A stretch of 64,000 nt of DNA, from NCBI RefSeq assembly GCF_029784155.1, contig NC_073691.1, forward strand, positions 57,336,217 through 57,400,216. Reading direction: 5' to 3'. This DNA comes from Uranotaenia lowii (taxonomy: Eukaryota; Arthropoda; Insecta; Diptera; Culicidae). The position numbers and the translations under genes are program-made. The notes below the pieces were generated by a model. The model saw only the letters and a program-made list of their open reading frames with translations, had not been told where the DNA came from and searched no databases. Positions within the stretch are counted from its first letter, which is position 1. Each line of letters opens with the position of its first letter. Below are positions 45,422 through 56,649 of the stretch, piece by piece.

Positions 45422-46798
45422 GGGGCCTATTACATAAAACGAGTCGAGCAACTCGACTCGACTCCAGTCACTGACGAGTCGAGCAAAATGTCGTATTATA
45501 GTAGTCGAGTGAAACTGCTCGAATGGCGACTGTCATGTTGACATTTTTCAAACCGCTTGAAATATTTCCTCATGTCAAATATCAGCAGGGGTGTCAGGTG
45601 TCCTGATCTTTCAGAATTTGTCCTGATTTTCGATTGTGATATCAAAGTCATGACCTTGAAAAATTCCATAAACGATGGAGATTGTTTTACTTATTTTATT
45701 AATTGTATCAAATAATTTATTTTTACTTATGATTAGTTACAATAAATGGTAATATTCTTATACACAAACCTTTCATTAATTTTTTGAACAGAAATTGTTT
45801 TTGTGGCTGTACAAAGCAAAATTTAATCCTTTTGAAACCAAGACAACTTCCTATGCTTTCGAATTAATCGTTAAATTAGAAAGATGGAAAATATTCCTCA
45901 ATAAAACTTAACCATACCATGCGTGAATGCTATAGATTGGGAAATGAAAATAAGTGTTTTTATTTAAAATTTCACAAGATTGTGTGCATGTGTGTGTGCG
46001 TATGCGTGCGTGTGATTTACAGGTTGTAGTAATAAAGTTAAGTAGTTCGGGAGACTATCAATTAATTACAGGCCAAACTCTGCTGATACTCTCCCGGAAG
46101 GATTCAGTTGTTACGTTCTTTTCGAACCACACATTATTGGGAATATTATTTGGCTGCTGCTAGCACTCTCCCGGAAAGGTCCTGCTGTTGCGTGCTGCGC
46201 GCCCCACATTCAGGGTGCTGCTGCCAGCATTCTCCGATATAGGTTCTTGCCGAGGATCAGCTCTCGATTTCGATAATTTTAACCCCATCTGCCTACTGCC
46301 CAGGGGTCTACAATAAAAGAAATATGGAAATCAAACGAAAATCAAAACAAAAGACAAAAAATATTTACCATTAGCTAATTAAAGCATTTTGGCGAATTCG
46401 ATGCAGCTCTCAGGAAACGGTACCGTGAAAGCCACGAGGCATGCAGTTTTCTCAGTCAGCTCAATTTTTTTTCATGCTTTGGGAGACGAAGTTCATTTTG
46501 CACATTTCATTCATTACGGATTTTTGCGAACGATTTCACCGAATAACTGAAAGTTTTAAATTTGCGGAATCTCGAAAATCAGGACAAATCCTGATAAATC
46601 AGGACACCTGGCACCTCTGCTGCAGGACCAGATCAAAACAAACTTGGCTCGCTTAATCGTGACAGCTGAGTCACGAACTTTCAAGCAGTCGACTCAGTCG
46701 AGCTACTCGACTGAAGTTTGACTCGATTCGACTACTATAATGCCAAAATGGGTCAATCGAGTAAAATGACTCGTGACTCGTCTTATGTAATAGGGCCC
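45422..46798. mobile_element. MITE with GGGCCTATTACAT-type ends and TAT duplication
   Basis: Left end GGGGCCTATTACATAAAACG and inverse right end GGGCCCTATTACATAAGACG match at 18 of 20 positions. TAT flanks both sides (45419-45421 and 46799-46801). A 3-bp target duplication with GGG-type termini is compatible with the PIF/Harbinger group; this is inference only. Subterminal regions are rich in GACTCG/CGAGTC motifs in both orientations. A hAT-like MITE (45586-46619) interrupts it. Confidence 0.7.
45586..46619. mobile_element. hAT-like MITE nested in the TAT-flanked MITE
   Basis: Left end CAGGGGTGTCAGGTGTCCTG and inverse right end CAGAGGTGCCAGGTGTCCTG match at 18 of 20 positions, and AATCAGGACA motifs continue inwards. 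CAGGGGTG is a hAT-type terminus and resembles that at 6396. No exact 8-bp duplication could be found. Inside are a GTGTGCGT-type dinucleotide stretch (45982-46014) and repeated CTCTCCCGGAA motifs (46090, 46166). Confidence 0.65.
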
Positions 46799-46801
46799 TA
46801 T

Positions 46802-47270
46802 GTTTTGAACATTGGTTTGTGTAGTTTGGTACTCGTTCAACGGCTAAGGCGGACGACGAATGAGATGGTTTTGTTTAGAGAATTTGACATATTATGAGTT
46901 GCAATCCGTTGAACATCAGTGGTCCGTGATCTACCTCAGAGTCTTGAACTGATCGCTCAAGCTCGTTTGAATACCTGATGACGGTTGTTGATTTTCTGGC
47001 CAGAAATCTACAAAAAATTCCTCAACACAATACATCGTACAATTGGAAATGGACCCCAGCCTTTGGTAGCATTCGACGTATCCAGGAATTGCCGAAGATA
47101 GATTCTGTGTTAAAAAAAGGTCTAAGTGTAAAGGAAAAAGATGAAATGGGCTCATCACCCTACTATGATGATAGTTATTGTTTAATTTGTATTGTATAAC
47201 GTAGAGTAGTATTAGTTTGTAAAATGTTTAAGTTTTGTATTTCAATTATTGTTTGAAATCCGGTTGGTTT
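46802..47270 (+). other. 3' non-coding part of the BEL element
   Basis: Between the MITE and the purine tract is AT-rich DNA with a 73-codon frame (46978-47199) that matches nothing known to me. Its position suggests element 3' UTR. Confidence 0.35.
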
Positions 47271-47500
47271 CAAGGGGGCCGGAATGTTTGATGATGAAAA
47301 TAAGTTTAATTTTTTTGCGCACCCCTAGTGAAATGTTAAATCATGAGCGGAGTCACTCACGAACTCACCGCTCACCAATTCATCGTCTCTCTGTATGCTC
47401 AGTTTGGGAGAGACGTGAACAATAAACATAATTGAATACAGTCAGTTTACCTACCAATCAACAGCAGTGTCGACGCGTTTCTAATCGATCCGAAACATCA
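47271..47500 (+). repeat. Purine tract and possible 3' LTR of the BEL element
   Basis: CAAGGGGGCCGGA is a plausible plus-strand primer, followed by TGTTTGATGATG, a TG-type LTR start. AATAAA (about 47421) lies within, as in an R region. The LTR end is not defined, since no 5' LTR is present for comparison. Confidence 0.4.
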
Positions 47501-48070
47501 AGTCCGGGCAAATTAAAAGCTTCCCTCATGGTCGAAAACGGGAATAAAGTGCATTCGAAGTATAGTGTGACCGATCCCCTCCCAGTGATTAGTGTTTTAC
47601 AGTTCAAAAAGTTTAATTTGAGGGTTGATCGAGAACAATAACGTATATGAGACGTATAACAAAGTTGTTGAGAAATATACCCAAAAAATGTTTGCTGGGA
47701 TATTGGGTGAAGGTATAATTTTATGAGATGCTCAAAGAGATTAACCCTTTCCTTTCCATGGTAGCACAGGTGATCCACGACTTTGTACAGCTCGCATTTG
47801 AATTGGGCACTTTGGATCAACGCCATTTTCTCACCAAATGTGTAGATATGAGTAAAGAAACATTGCAGAAAAATTTAAGAAATTCGATTCACTAGTTTTT
47901 GCTCAGCAGATCAAAAGCTGCACAAAAGTCGGATTTTTTTCGAATTTAAATCAAGTCGTCATTTGTTGTTCAATTACATGACAAGTTTTCATAATTTTCA
48001 TCAAATAAAAATACTGACATGCAGAAGGTTGCTTGTGTAATCAAACTCAAACAATGGTTTGCTTAGATTT
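47501..48070. other. Unique DNA, no recognised gene
   Basis: Short frames only (47458-47826 minus, 122 codons, no known domain). Confidence 0.3.
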
Positions 48071-48085
48071 CCATTAAAACATATA
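48071..48085. repeat. Left 15-bp target duplication
   Basis: CCATTAAAACATATA here and at 49158-49172 flanks a GC-rich insert with a poly(A) end. Confidence 0.8.
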
Positions 48086-48476
48086 TTTTTTTTTTATTAG
48101 TTGTTAACCCAGGTGGTAAATCCAATTTACGGATTGCATTCCAAGGCACGGCGAGCCACCGCGTCCCCCCAGTTTGCTACTCTGGGTCCATGGATGCAAT
48201 TGGACGACTCATGATACAATGCTAAGGAACACTGTACCCCCTACGCCATAAAGTTCACCTGGGGCCACTGACCTTTGTTCCCACCTCGAACTGTTTGACA
48301 CACTTTGCTTCAATAGTGGGAGGTCATTTCGCGGTAGTGCGCTCCAAGGCAATACTCGTTTCCGAATCCTCGATCAGCATACCTCATTCTAACACAACTC
48401 GATGCGCAATCCCTCCTCTAACGAGTTAGGACCCGACATCTCATCGTGTGAATGAGGTCCCCACACAGCGCAACTA

Positions 48477-48520
48477 CTAGCTTTGTGAATCCAGTCCAAG
48501 ATCCAGAAACACAAAGCGAG
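48477..48520. repeat. Hairpin unit 1
   Basis: CTAGCTTTGTG pairs with CACAAAGCGAG at 10 of 11 positions; preceded by GCGCAACTA as in the other two units. Confidence 0.7.
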
Positions 48521-48647
48521 TTGTCGACGACACTTTCTCTGTTCAAACACGCGGGTGGGAGGGGTAAGCCCCCTAAGCCACGTGAAGGACTCAGACTCCT
48601 CCGAACTCTCAAGTAGTGTTGACTTAAGTCACCACTCAGCGCAACTA

Positions 48648-48693
48648 CTCGATCTTCAAGTCGGGCGCATGACCACCCGAAGCGCAGATCGAG
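48648..48693. repeat. Hairpin unit 2
   Basis: CTCGATCT pairs with AGATCGAG over 8 bp. The loop holds CAAGTCGGG and CCCGAAGCGC, shared with unit 3. Confidence 0.7.
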
Positions 48694-48855
48694 CTATAGA
48701 ACGCCCTCGTCAGGTCACACTCGCGGTTCAGGAGCAACAATTCCCGAAACGCGTGTCGAACCCTGACACCCCCGGCAAAATGTGCCTCTCAGACACTGAC
48801 GTGATAACACGTCCCAAGTGATCGGCCCGCCATTGGCCACCACTTTGCGCATCTA

Positions 48856-48900
48856 CTCGTTTTGCAAGTCGGGTCTATACCCACCGAAGCGCAAAACGAG
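48856..48900. repeat. Hairpin unit 3
   Basis: CTCGTTTTGC pairs perfectly with GCAAAACGAG over 10 bp; loop AAGTCGGG...CCGAA as in unit 2. Confidence 0.75.
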
Positions 48901-49157
48901 TTGGCGATCGCTCTCCCTCCGGTCACGTCCGCATATCAGGGCCATGACCCCCCGAAAGCGTGTTGGCCCACCACACACACCCAAATACTGGTACCTAAGT
49001 ACCCGGGTGCACCACTTCTTCCGCGCGGGTTTGGCAGACCCGTCGACAGCCTCTAGTGGGTTTGGTGTAGTTCTCTTGGCCGTACATCTGCAATACGCCG
49101 GACTTGCAGACACGTTTCCACTCTGCACCACGGGGAGGTGGAACTACGTCGCAGAGC

Positions 49158-49172
49158 CCATTAAAACATATA
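49158..49172. repeat. Right 15-bp target duplication
   Basis: Identical to 48071-48085. Confidence 0.8.
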
Positions 49173-50325
49173 AATTTTCGAAAAAGTACAGTGGATCACA
49201 GGTGATACACTGGGAGCAAAACGTTCTTTTCATCTGGCTGGGCTTTTTATCAATACACATATCTTAAAGAATTGATTTTTTGAAACAATTCCTACACCAA
49301 GAAACAGTTCATTCAACAATTTTTCAGTGATTAAAGCATCTGTTTTCCTGTACGAGTATGGCGAATCCCGCTACTAGGAAACTACTGAGAGGGAAAACGA
49401 TTGCATTCACTCAAGCGGGTTGCCGAACATTTCCGCCTTGTTACGCGGTAAGGTAATTTATTTAAGCTAAATCATAAAAGTTGCATCCCTGCACAACCTA
49501 CTCGTCAACGTCGTTGTCGTCGTCGTCGCATGAACATCGTCAGGGTACGACATCTAGCGGCCGTTGTCGTCATTGGCATGTTACCGTTGCGGATATTCTC
49601 TATCGTATAGCAAGCGACCCGATAGGAATCTGGAATGCGGGAATCCTGCGAACCACATTTCCGTTCCGATATCATCATATCCCCATCAACATCATTTCAG
49701 CGAGTGAGCTACCTATAGCGGAATATTATAAGCCCTCCCCCGCGCCTGATAAGGGTGAAATGAAATCGGCGACACAACAATCTCGATGTTCCGCCATAGT
49801 AGGTATGTGCAGACAAATTTTTCGCCTTCGGAACGATAAACAAAAATGCTGCTGCTTGATGCCTCTGGAGCTCTAGAGGTGAAACCTACCTAGGTTAGCG
49901 TTAGATGACAACCAGCAACAACGCAACGGGAGAAGGTTTGTTACATAAAATATTGAAATGATTTGACGTCTCGATGCACTCTCGAGAGAGCCGGTTATCG
50001 GAAGCTGTCGTTGGGCGCTGTTTGTCTATCATAAGTATACCGGGTATCGGAATTTCTCCCGGTGGCTATGGTTGACGACTAGGTGAAATATTTTATAAGC
50101 GAAGTTTGTCACAGCATAGTGCTGTACACCCTATACAACCCTGTTTGCTTTAAAAAATATAAAAATGCAATAAAATTGCATTCTGGTGAGTTCTCTAGCA
50201 CCTCAGGATTTGATTCAAATATAATTAATCTTTTTCTAGGGAACATACTTTACGTATTGCTAACTAGAAATGTCATGATTTTTGTAACCTTCTTGAGCGA
50301 ATTTTAACCGTCAACTCAAACATCA
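49173..50325. other. Mixed DNA, no recognised gene
   Basis: 49480-49880 is GC-richer with a 131-codon plus frame lacking known domains; the rest is AT-rich. Confidence 0.3.
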
Positions 50326-50399
50326 ATAAATTCCAAAGGTACACGGAATAAAAAGTATAGTTTTTCAAAAATATTCAGCCTATATTCAAGTATATTTAT

Positions 50400-50640
50400 T
50401 ATTAGTTCTCGACCAACTATAAATCTAAAGATTTCAACAATACATATAATAGATTCAACTATAGTTGATTGATTTTAGATTCAACTATTATCGTATGATT
50501 GGTGTTGTGCATTCAACAATAAATATAGTAAATTCAACTATATGGGTATAGTTGATTTAACTGTAATTATAAAAGATTCAATTATAATTCTATGATTGAT
50601 TTTATGAGCTCAACAATAGATATTGTAGATTTCCACACGA
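50400..50640. repeat. ATTCAACTATA-rich dispersed repeat
   Basis: The motif ATTCAACTAT or its inverse and ATTCAACAATA recur at least six times at irregular 30-60-bp spacing, including AACTATAGTTG palindromes. It is probably a MITE interior; the ends were not found. Confidence 0.45.
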
Positions 50641-51062
50641 AACATCATCAATTTTGACTACCGGCTATCTGAAAGTTATCTGGAAAACGTGAAGTCCATA
50701 TTAGATCTTGGAGTGAAGATTGATAACAGACTCAAGTTTGCTGAACACATTGCAATTACTTCCGCAAAAGGTTTTTCTGCATTAGGATTTCTGCGTCGAA
50801 ATACCAAGGATTTTGACGACATCTATAAGTTGAAAGCAGTTTACTGCGCCTCAGTACGAAGCATTATGAAGTTCGCTGCTCAGATATGGGATCCTTTTCA
50901 GAGCACACAGTGTTATCGCCTTGAACGAGTTCAACGTAGTTTTATAAGATATGCTTTATGAAGCCTTCCCTAAACTGAACCGCTTCGTCTTCCGACTTAC
51001 GAACTTCAGCAAACTTTTATTTTTGACACCCTGACTTATCGTGTGGACTGCTTTTACATACT
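50641..51062 (+). pseudogene. C-terminal fragment of a non-LTR reverse transcriptase
   Basis: LGVKIDNRLKFAEHIAITSA, GFSALGFLRRNTKDF, YCASVRSIMKFAAQIWDP and LERVQRSFIRYAL follow the thumb and C-terminal layout of non-LTR ORF2 proteins. After a stop, LRLPTYELQQTFIFDTLTYR continues until about 51058, where unrelated sequence begins. Both ends are lost; the clade is uncertain. Confidence 0.7.
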
Positions 51063-52114
51063 CCAGCGTGTCAATTTATACGTATCCACGAGGCTGCGGA
51101 GAAAAGATTGCAGGAAGCAAAATTGGTTGGTTGGTTGAGGACCTTCGAAGGAGACCAAACCGCTAAAAGAGATCGCGACTCCCCCGTCGTAAACGATGCC
51201 TCCAAAAAAAAGAAGGGGTACGGACCACGAGGATGCAGACGGAGAAAGCATTGCAGGAGGCTGGCGAATGGTTCGTGATAGAAAGGAGAACACGAAAAGA
51301 AAGGCCGTCACGACGAGCTCTACGCACGAGAAACGAAGTCGATAGAGAATGTTACCAGTTGAGTCAGTTACCCTATGCCACTCACGAGGAGTACTCATTT
51401 TGTTAGGAAAACGCCTAGATATTATGTGTTTTATGTAGCATCTGTTTTATGTCACATGTCCCGTATAGTCGAGTAGTCAATAATAAAGCTTAATAAAATT
51501 CCTAAATAAATACTTTAAATTAAAAAATGTAAAAAAATTATAAAAGAATTAGATAGGGAACTCCTAACGGTCACATCAAATTTAAAAAGACATCCCGCAT
51601 AATTAAAAACAGTTGGGGATATAGTACTAACTATTAACTTAATATATTGGTAGCAGTACCAGTATGAAATATCTTCCAAGTATCATTTCATTATACATGT
51701 TCAAAATTTTATTACCTCAATAAATTATGACAGGATCGTATCAGTGACAGTGACAATATGATATATGATTTAGTAAGTATAGTATAATAAGAGAATAAAA
51801 ATTTGCAACCTTTGAATATTGTCTCTGGACCTTATCCAGGACTCTAACAGTGTACGACAAAGTTTCCTTATATTTTCTTAGCATTAGACATTAAATTAAA
51901 AAAAAAAACAACATTGACAACATTGTATGAGTTAGACAAGTCGTTATCATTTCACCTCTTGCGGATAATAACTAATATTGTTATTTTAAGATGTAGTTGT
52001 GAGCTTATGCATTTTTTCGCTCTTGGGTTCAGCATCTGCTAATTTTCACTTCACTTCGTTAAAATTTGTGTCGGCAACCCCACGCCAGGTTCGGAACTGA
52101 AAACTGTGTTCAAA
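51063..52114. other. Unclassified DNA
   Basis: 51060-51400 is GC-richer and may be another decayed element; AATAAAGCTTAATAAA near 51482 looks like a 3' end. 51500-52080 is AT-rich with nothing recognised. Confidence 0.3.
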
Positions 52115-52310
52115 ATGGCTCCGAAAAAAAAGAATCACGCTGAGAAAAACACACAGAACGCGAAAAGTAAGTAAAACTATATTATATTATCGATAAAAAC
52201 TAGTGAGATTAAATAAAACTAATGAAATTACAGAAACAAAGATCTCTGCTGAGCGGAGAGCGGAAAAAAAATCTACTGAAAGGCTGAACAATGCAGATCT
52301 GCACAAATAG
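52115..52310 (+). CDS. Possible two-exon small basic protein (42 aa)
   Basis: ATGGCTCCG opens a lysine-rich frame (MAPKKKNHAEKNTQNAK) that meets a strong donor AAAA|GTAAGT at 52166/52167. ATTACAG at 52227-52233 is a good acceptor, giving a 67-bp intron, the usual short-intron size in insects. Joined in phase, exon 2 adds ISAERRAEKKSTERLNNADL and stops at TAG 52308-52310, immediately before another donor-like GTAAGA. Frame continuity across a canonical intron is the evidence; no family is recognised. It could be the first coding part of a transposon or host gene, or chance. Confidence 0.35.
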
Positions 52311-53699
52311 GTAAGATTGTATAATCCATGTATAATATCAGAAATAAAAAATAAAAATCTCAACATTTAAATTTTTTAATTTTATTTTATTTTTTGTGGG
52401 AAAGAATTGGAACTATATTGGTTATGGTACAGGGAAGCTCTTTTTAAAAATATTTTACAATATGCCGAACGTATGATTGAGCGTTATTTTTACTACAAAC
52501 TACTATAAGCAAACTATATCCATTGAAGTTGATGAAATCTATGATTTTGTATTCCAACGTAGCTAGAACATTCAGGTAGATTGTTTTGCTCGCCAAAAGT
52601 GGATGATATTTTAACCGTATCCAATAATGTAGCATGAAATATTTGTTCGAAAAAATCGCTCTTTTTGAATGGTAAACATGCTTAACAGCCCTTTCCCCAT
52701 ATGGTACTTTAACAGATAATCATAATACAGATTGTTAATATGGTCTGTGTTATTGTACATATACTGTTCACTTTACAATAAACGATAACGTTTAGAGACA
52801 ATATAGAATATTCTCTATATATTGTAATTGATTATGCGGGATTCCACAAAACACTTACCACAAAATATACACAAAACTGGACTAAAGGGATATTGACTAG
52901 AGAGAGACAGCACGCTAAAGGGAAAACGATAAAGGACAATCGCTATTGAAAAAGTTAAAAGGGGAACTGCGGAAATTGGCTACCGGGAAATACAGGGTCT
53001 TTTCCAATCTGACTTCCGTACAAGCCACATCGGACAGTGGAAAAGTCCCCTGTGCAGATAGTTTTGAGAGATCAGGTAATAGATGTTATTCCCGGTAGCA
53101 CGCCAATTCGCTAATTCCTTTCGGTTCCAGGACCCATTATTACAAGGCGAAAATTGTCCAGGTCCGTCGCAAGGCAGCATCATTTCTATCGTCATCCAAT
53201 ACGCCCGACCGCCATCGTCAACCAGCAGCCAATCCCGGAAGTAGCCTTGTGCGACACTTAACGGTGCTTTCCGGAGGTTTACCGGCGAGTGAAAGGGTGT
53301 GCGACAATTGCCAGCGACTAGCGACATCCGCTCGGCGAGAAGCAGCCAGCGCTCAGCCGAAACGAGCCCTGTTAAGGTTCTCCGAGGTCCCTAACCGCAA
53401 TTTAGGCACCTCCATTGATCCCGTGCACCACGTGCTAACCCCTAAACCCTAGGTATCCCGCAGCAGCAGGGTTCCAGTTGGCCGGCCACCCCACACACTA
53501 CACTAAACACACAGCTCCAAATTGTAAGGTAGGACAATAAATATTTAAAAATGAACGACCGGTGTTTTGGTTCCCTTGGTCCAGTGTCACTTCCTTGTCA
53601 GAAGCCGACCCGAGGTTCTTCGCAACCTCTGCTCCGCTGAGCCAACCAAAAGAGGCCGCATGAGGCACACCCTCACCAGAATCCCCGTGGCTTGACCAG
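52311..53699. other. Unclassified DNA, GC-richer from 52980
   Basis: 52980-53560 is GC-rich with frames on both strands and no known domain; AATAAATATTTAAAAATG near 53537 followed by CCGGTGTTTTGGTTCCC resembles an LTR 3' region. No border could be defined. Confidence 0.3.
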
Positions 53700-54563
53700 G
53701 GATTCGAGGGCTATTGTAGCAGGCTCTTCTGGTCAGCTAATAATAAGAAACGAGAGGTGCCGTTTACCGAGCAGCCAGGGTGGCACTTAAGCGAGCTATT
53801 AAAACAAGCAATGAAAACTGTTTCAGAGCGTTATGCCAGAGCGTAGATGATAACTGAGAGAGATCGTTGCACATCTTTTCCCGAAGCATGGCTCGACGCA
53901 GTGGCCACTTGCCCCATACGACGGGTGCTCACGACATCGAGCCAGTAACGAACGAGAAACTTGTGGCTATTGCTAAGAAACTTGCGGTGAATAGGGCCCC
54001 TGGTCCAGACGGAATCCCAGATGCAGTGGTGCTGAAGGTGGTGGTACAGACCATTCCGGATACTTTCAGAGTGGTGCTACAAAAGTGTCTCTACGAAGGA
54101 TCTTTTCCCAATTTGTGAAAAACGGCGAAGTTGTTGCTACTACCGAAATCATACAGACCCATTTGTCTGTTGGACACCCTTGGTAAGCTTCTGGAGAGGA
54201 TAATATATAACGGACTTATTATCAACACAGAAGGTGAAATTGGACTGTCGGACACAGTTCGGTTTTCGGAAAGGAAAATCTACGGTGGAAGCCATCCGAA
54301 TGGTGACAGAGTACGCGAAGCGCGCATATAAAATGAAGTGGACAGGTGTTCGTCACTGCACCATTGTGACGATCGATGTTAAGAATGCCTTCAACAATGC
54401 CAGCTGGGAAGCGATTGCCAAAGCGCTTTACAGGATACGTGTTCCCAATACCCTCTGCCCCAAAGCCCTGCGCAATAGAAAGATTCTTCGAAAATCGAAT
54501 CCTGACGTACGACACCGAAACTGGGTTACGATCTACTGCCCCAACAGCGGGTGTTCCACAGGG
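53700..54563 (+). pseudogene. R1-clade reverse transcriptase, N-terminal part
   Basis: Blocks seen: KKLAVNRAPGPDGIPDAVVL, SYRPICLLDTLGKLLERII, FGFRKGKSTVEAIRMVTEYA, CTIVTIDVKNAFNNASW and STAPTAGVPQGS. The frame is shifted near 54120 and 54220. The sequence stops at the GVPQG block (about 54563), where the tail of a minus-strand CR1/L2-like element begins. A piece of an R1-like C-terminal part appears at 59691-59883. Confidence 0.75.
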
Positions 54564-55402
54564 CAGCTGATTTATTTTATTTTTGGCAGCTGATTTATTT
54601 TATTTATTTTTTCCTCGGACAGGGAAAGCCCGCTGGAGTCAAGCTTCTCTCAAGCCTCTTCTCCAACAGGCACAAAACCCTGTCAAAACAATTTTAACAA
54701 TTAGTTTACAATATTATTCCAAAATATGTCACTCCATTGCGCGAAATAATGCTCTGTGAAGGAGTGCTTGGCAATTTTCGTTTGCTATTTCACAATTTAA
54801 TACAATATAATAGGATTATTAACACTTGTATTATAAATTCGTAGATTGTTGTGGGCTGCTGCGATGGGGGGTGGCGGGTGGGTTGCTGGTGGTTTGGAGT
54901 GGCGTTTGGGCGGCGGCGGGATAGGTGGAGGGGTGAGAACGAAAAGATGATAATTATAAGTGGTGTGGCACAATTTTTTTTTAACGGAGGAAGCGGTTTA
55001 TGTTCTCTTGCAGATCGATAGCAGTTGTGCTTTGAATCGCGAGGGCGTTGAAGACTGTGTCAGGGTCTCTGGCAGGTTGTTGTAGAGTTTACTGGCAAAG
55101 TAGCTAGGTTTCTTTTTCCCGTATTCCGTCCTTACTCGGGATAGGCGGAGATGATTTGCGTTTCTGGACGAACGGTGGGACATCATTCTCTCGAGACGTA
55201 AATTGTGGTGGGATTCTCTGCTTGTCAGGAGTTTGTGGGTAAATATTAGAATTTGGAACTCCTGGGCACCTCGCATAGGAAGTACTAAATTATTCATGCC
55301 ATATAACAACTCAGAAGGATATAAATAAGGCAGCTTGAAGACAGTCTTGAGGACACGGTTCTGCATGGTTTGCAGTTCCCTAAGGCGGCTTTTACATGCA
55401 AG

Positions 55403-56063
55403 CAAGGTTCCGAAATTCGCTCGCGATAACTTCTATCTATACCCACACTTTTCTCATAGCACCCTCAGGCAGCGTTGGTTAGCCCCTGCCTTTGCTGTAC
55501 GAACCGAGGAAATGCTGTGCGACATTTCATTTTCAAATTATCAAAGCGGGCCTTCCGTTTTCTTGTTTACGGATGAGGGGAAGGCTCTTCCCAAAACACA
55601 AATTGATGGACGACTCACAACAGAATTTTCCGTCTGATGCATAGTTGCTAAGCGATCTTAGAAGGGGAAATTTTTCGTTTGTTGCATTCGCTCGCGATCG
55701 TCCCTATGTATTATTCAGCAGTGAAACATTCGGAAGTGAACTGCTCAAAATGTATCGCTTAAATACCAATCGTAGACGCCGGGTAAGGCGGGAATGTTTG
55801 GGGGGTAAAAAAATTATACTATTGATCAGCTACAACTAGAATTTTGAATGTTGCAGATCACCATTGAATGTCTTCGTTGTTGATACAATATTGTTGCATT
55901 TGCTTGACTGCCTTATACAGGAAGATAGATGCAACATACGCCTTCCCCTTTGACTGAAAAGTGGCAAACTTGATTGCAGCAGGAAGGAAAAATAAAAGTT
56001 TTGTTCCTGTGATGAGTTGGCTCGCTTAGTGATTAGAGGAAATGAGCGAATTTCGGATCCTTG
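55403..56063. mobile_element. Inverted-repeat element with CAAGGTTCCGAAATTCG ends
   Basis: Left end CAAGGTTCCGAAATTCGCTC and inverse right end CAAGGATCCGAAATTCGCTC match at 19 of 20 positions. It separates LVSLWG from CKSRLREL in the CR1/L2-like reverse transcriptase. The ends resemble those of the hAT MITE at 57621. No clear 8-bp duplication was seen (CATGCAAG left, CCCCACAG right). No coding sequence is recognised within. Confidence 0.6.
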
Positions 56064-56649
56064 CCCCACAGCGATACTAGGTATTGTAACCTCGAGTGAA
56101 ACAACGCAGAATAGACGTTTTTTAACCAGTGAGTAGGAATAAACGCTGATATTTTCCATAATGCACCACAGACCGGAGCGAGTGTTCGTTTCAGTTGCTC
56201 TCTATGGGCTGACCAGCATAGGGTATCGTCCAGAAGTAATCCCAGATATTTGAACTGGCGCACTCGTTCAATAATCGTATTGCCTATACGGATCAATGGC
56301 AGCTGTGGTATGGAGCGACGACCGGAGTTAAACAATATGTACGAAGCTTTTGAAAGATTCAGCGAAGCAGGTTGCAGTCGAAATATTGCTGAAGAACGTG
56401 CAGGTCGTTACCAATCCATTCCACTATCTGGAGGGGGTTGGAGTGACTATATGAGATTATGGTATCATCGGCGAAGATCCGAACTTTACCATGTAGGTTC
56501 AGTTGTGGAAGATCGTTGATAAAAACTAGAAACATCAGCGGGCCTAGGTTGCTCCCTTGTGGTACCCCCGTTGTAATGATTTTTTTGCTACTTGAGTATC
56601 CTTTCACAGACACGAATTGTTGTCGATCTGTTATGTAGCTTTCTATTAA

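Larger units (their letters stand above)
41166..47500 (+). mobile_element. Decayed BEL/Pao LTR retrotransposon with nested insertions
   Basis: The plus strand carries, in order, reverse transcriptase, RNase H region, integrase and integrase C-terminal domain of the BEL/Pao type, then a non-coding stretch, a purine tract (CAAGGGGGCCGGA at 47271-47283) and a possible 3' LTR starting TGTTTGATGATG at 47285. The 5' LTR, gag and protease are missing. Three foreign segments lie within: an RTE-like piece (42983-44356), a TA-flanked MITE (44894-45095) and a TAT-flanked MITE (45422-46798), itself containing a hAT-like MITE. Roughly 3 kb of the 6.3 kb is insertion. It is inactive. Confidence 0.8.
48086..49157 (-). 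mobile_element. Poly(A)-tailed retro-insert with hairpin repeats
   Basis: A 1072-bp GC-rich block lies in AT-rich DNA between perfect 15-bp direct repeats. Its left edge is a T run, i.e. a poly(A) tail on the minus strand, so it was inserted by target-primed reverse transcription with its 5' end at 49157 (GCTCTGCGACGTAG). No reverse transcriptase or other known domain is present; the longest minus frames are 92 and 64 codons. Three ~45-base hairpin units (48477, 48648, 48856) recur 170-210 bp apart. It could be a structured non-autonomous retroposon or the 5' part of a larger element. Confidence 0.7.

Noticed and set aside
45578..46627. 8-bp duplication of the inner hAT-like MITE
   Set aside because: AATATCAG on the left and CTGCAGGA on the right do not match; borders rest on inverted repeats only.
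46978..47199. 73-codon accessory gene in the BEL element
   Set aside because: No recognisable domain; short enough for chance in a decayed 3' region.
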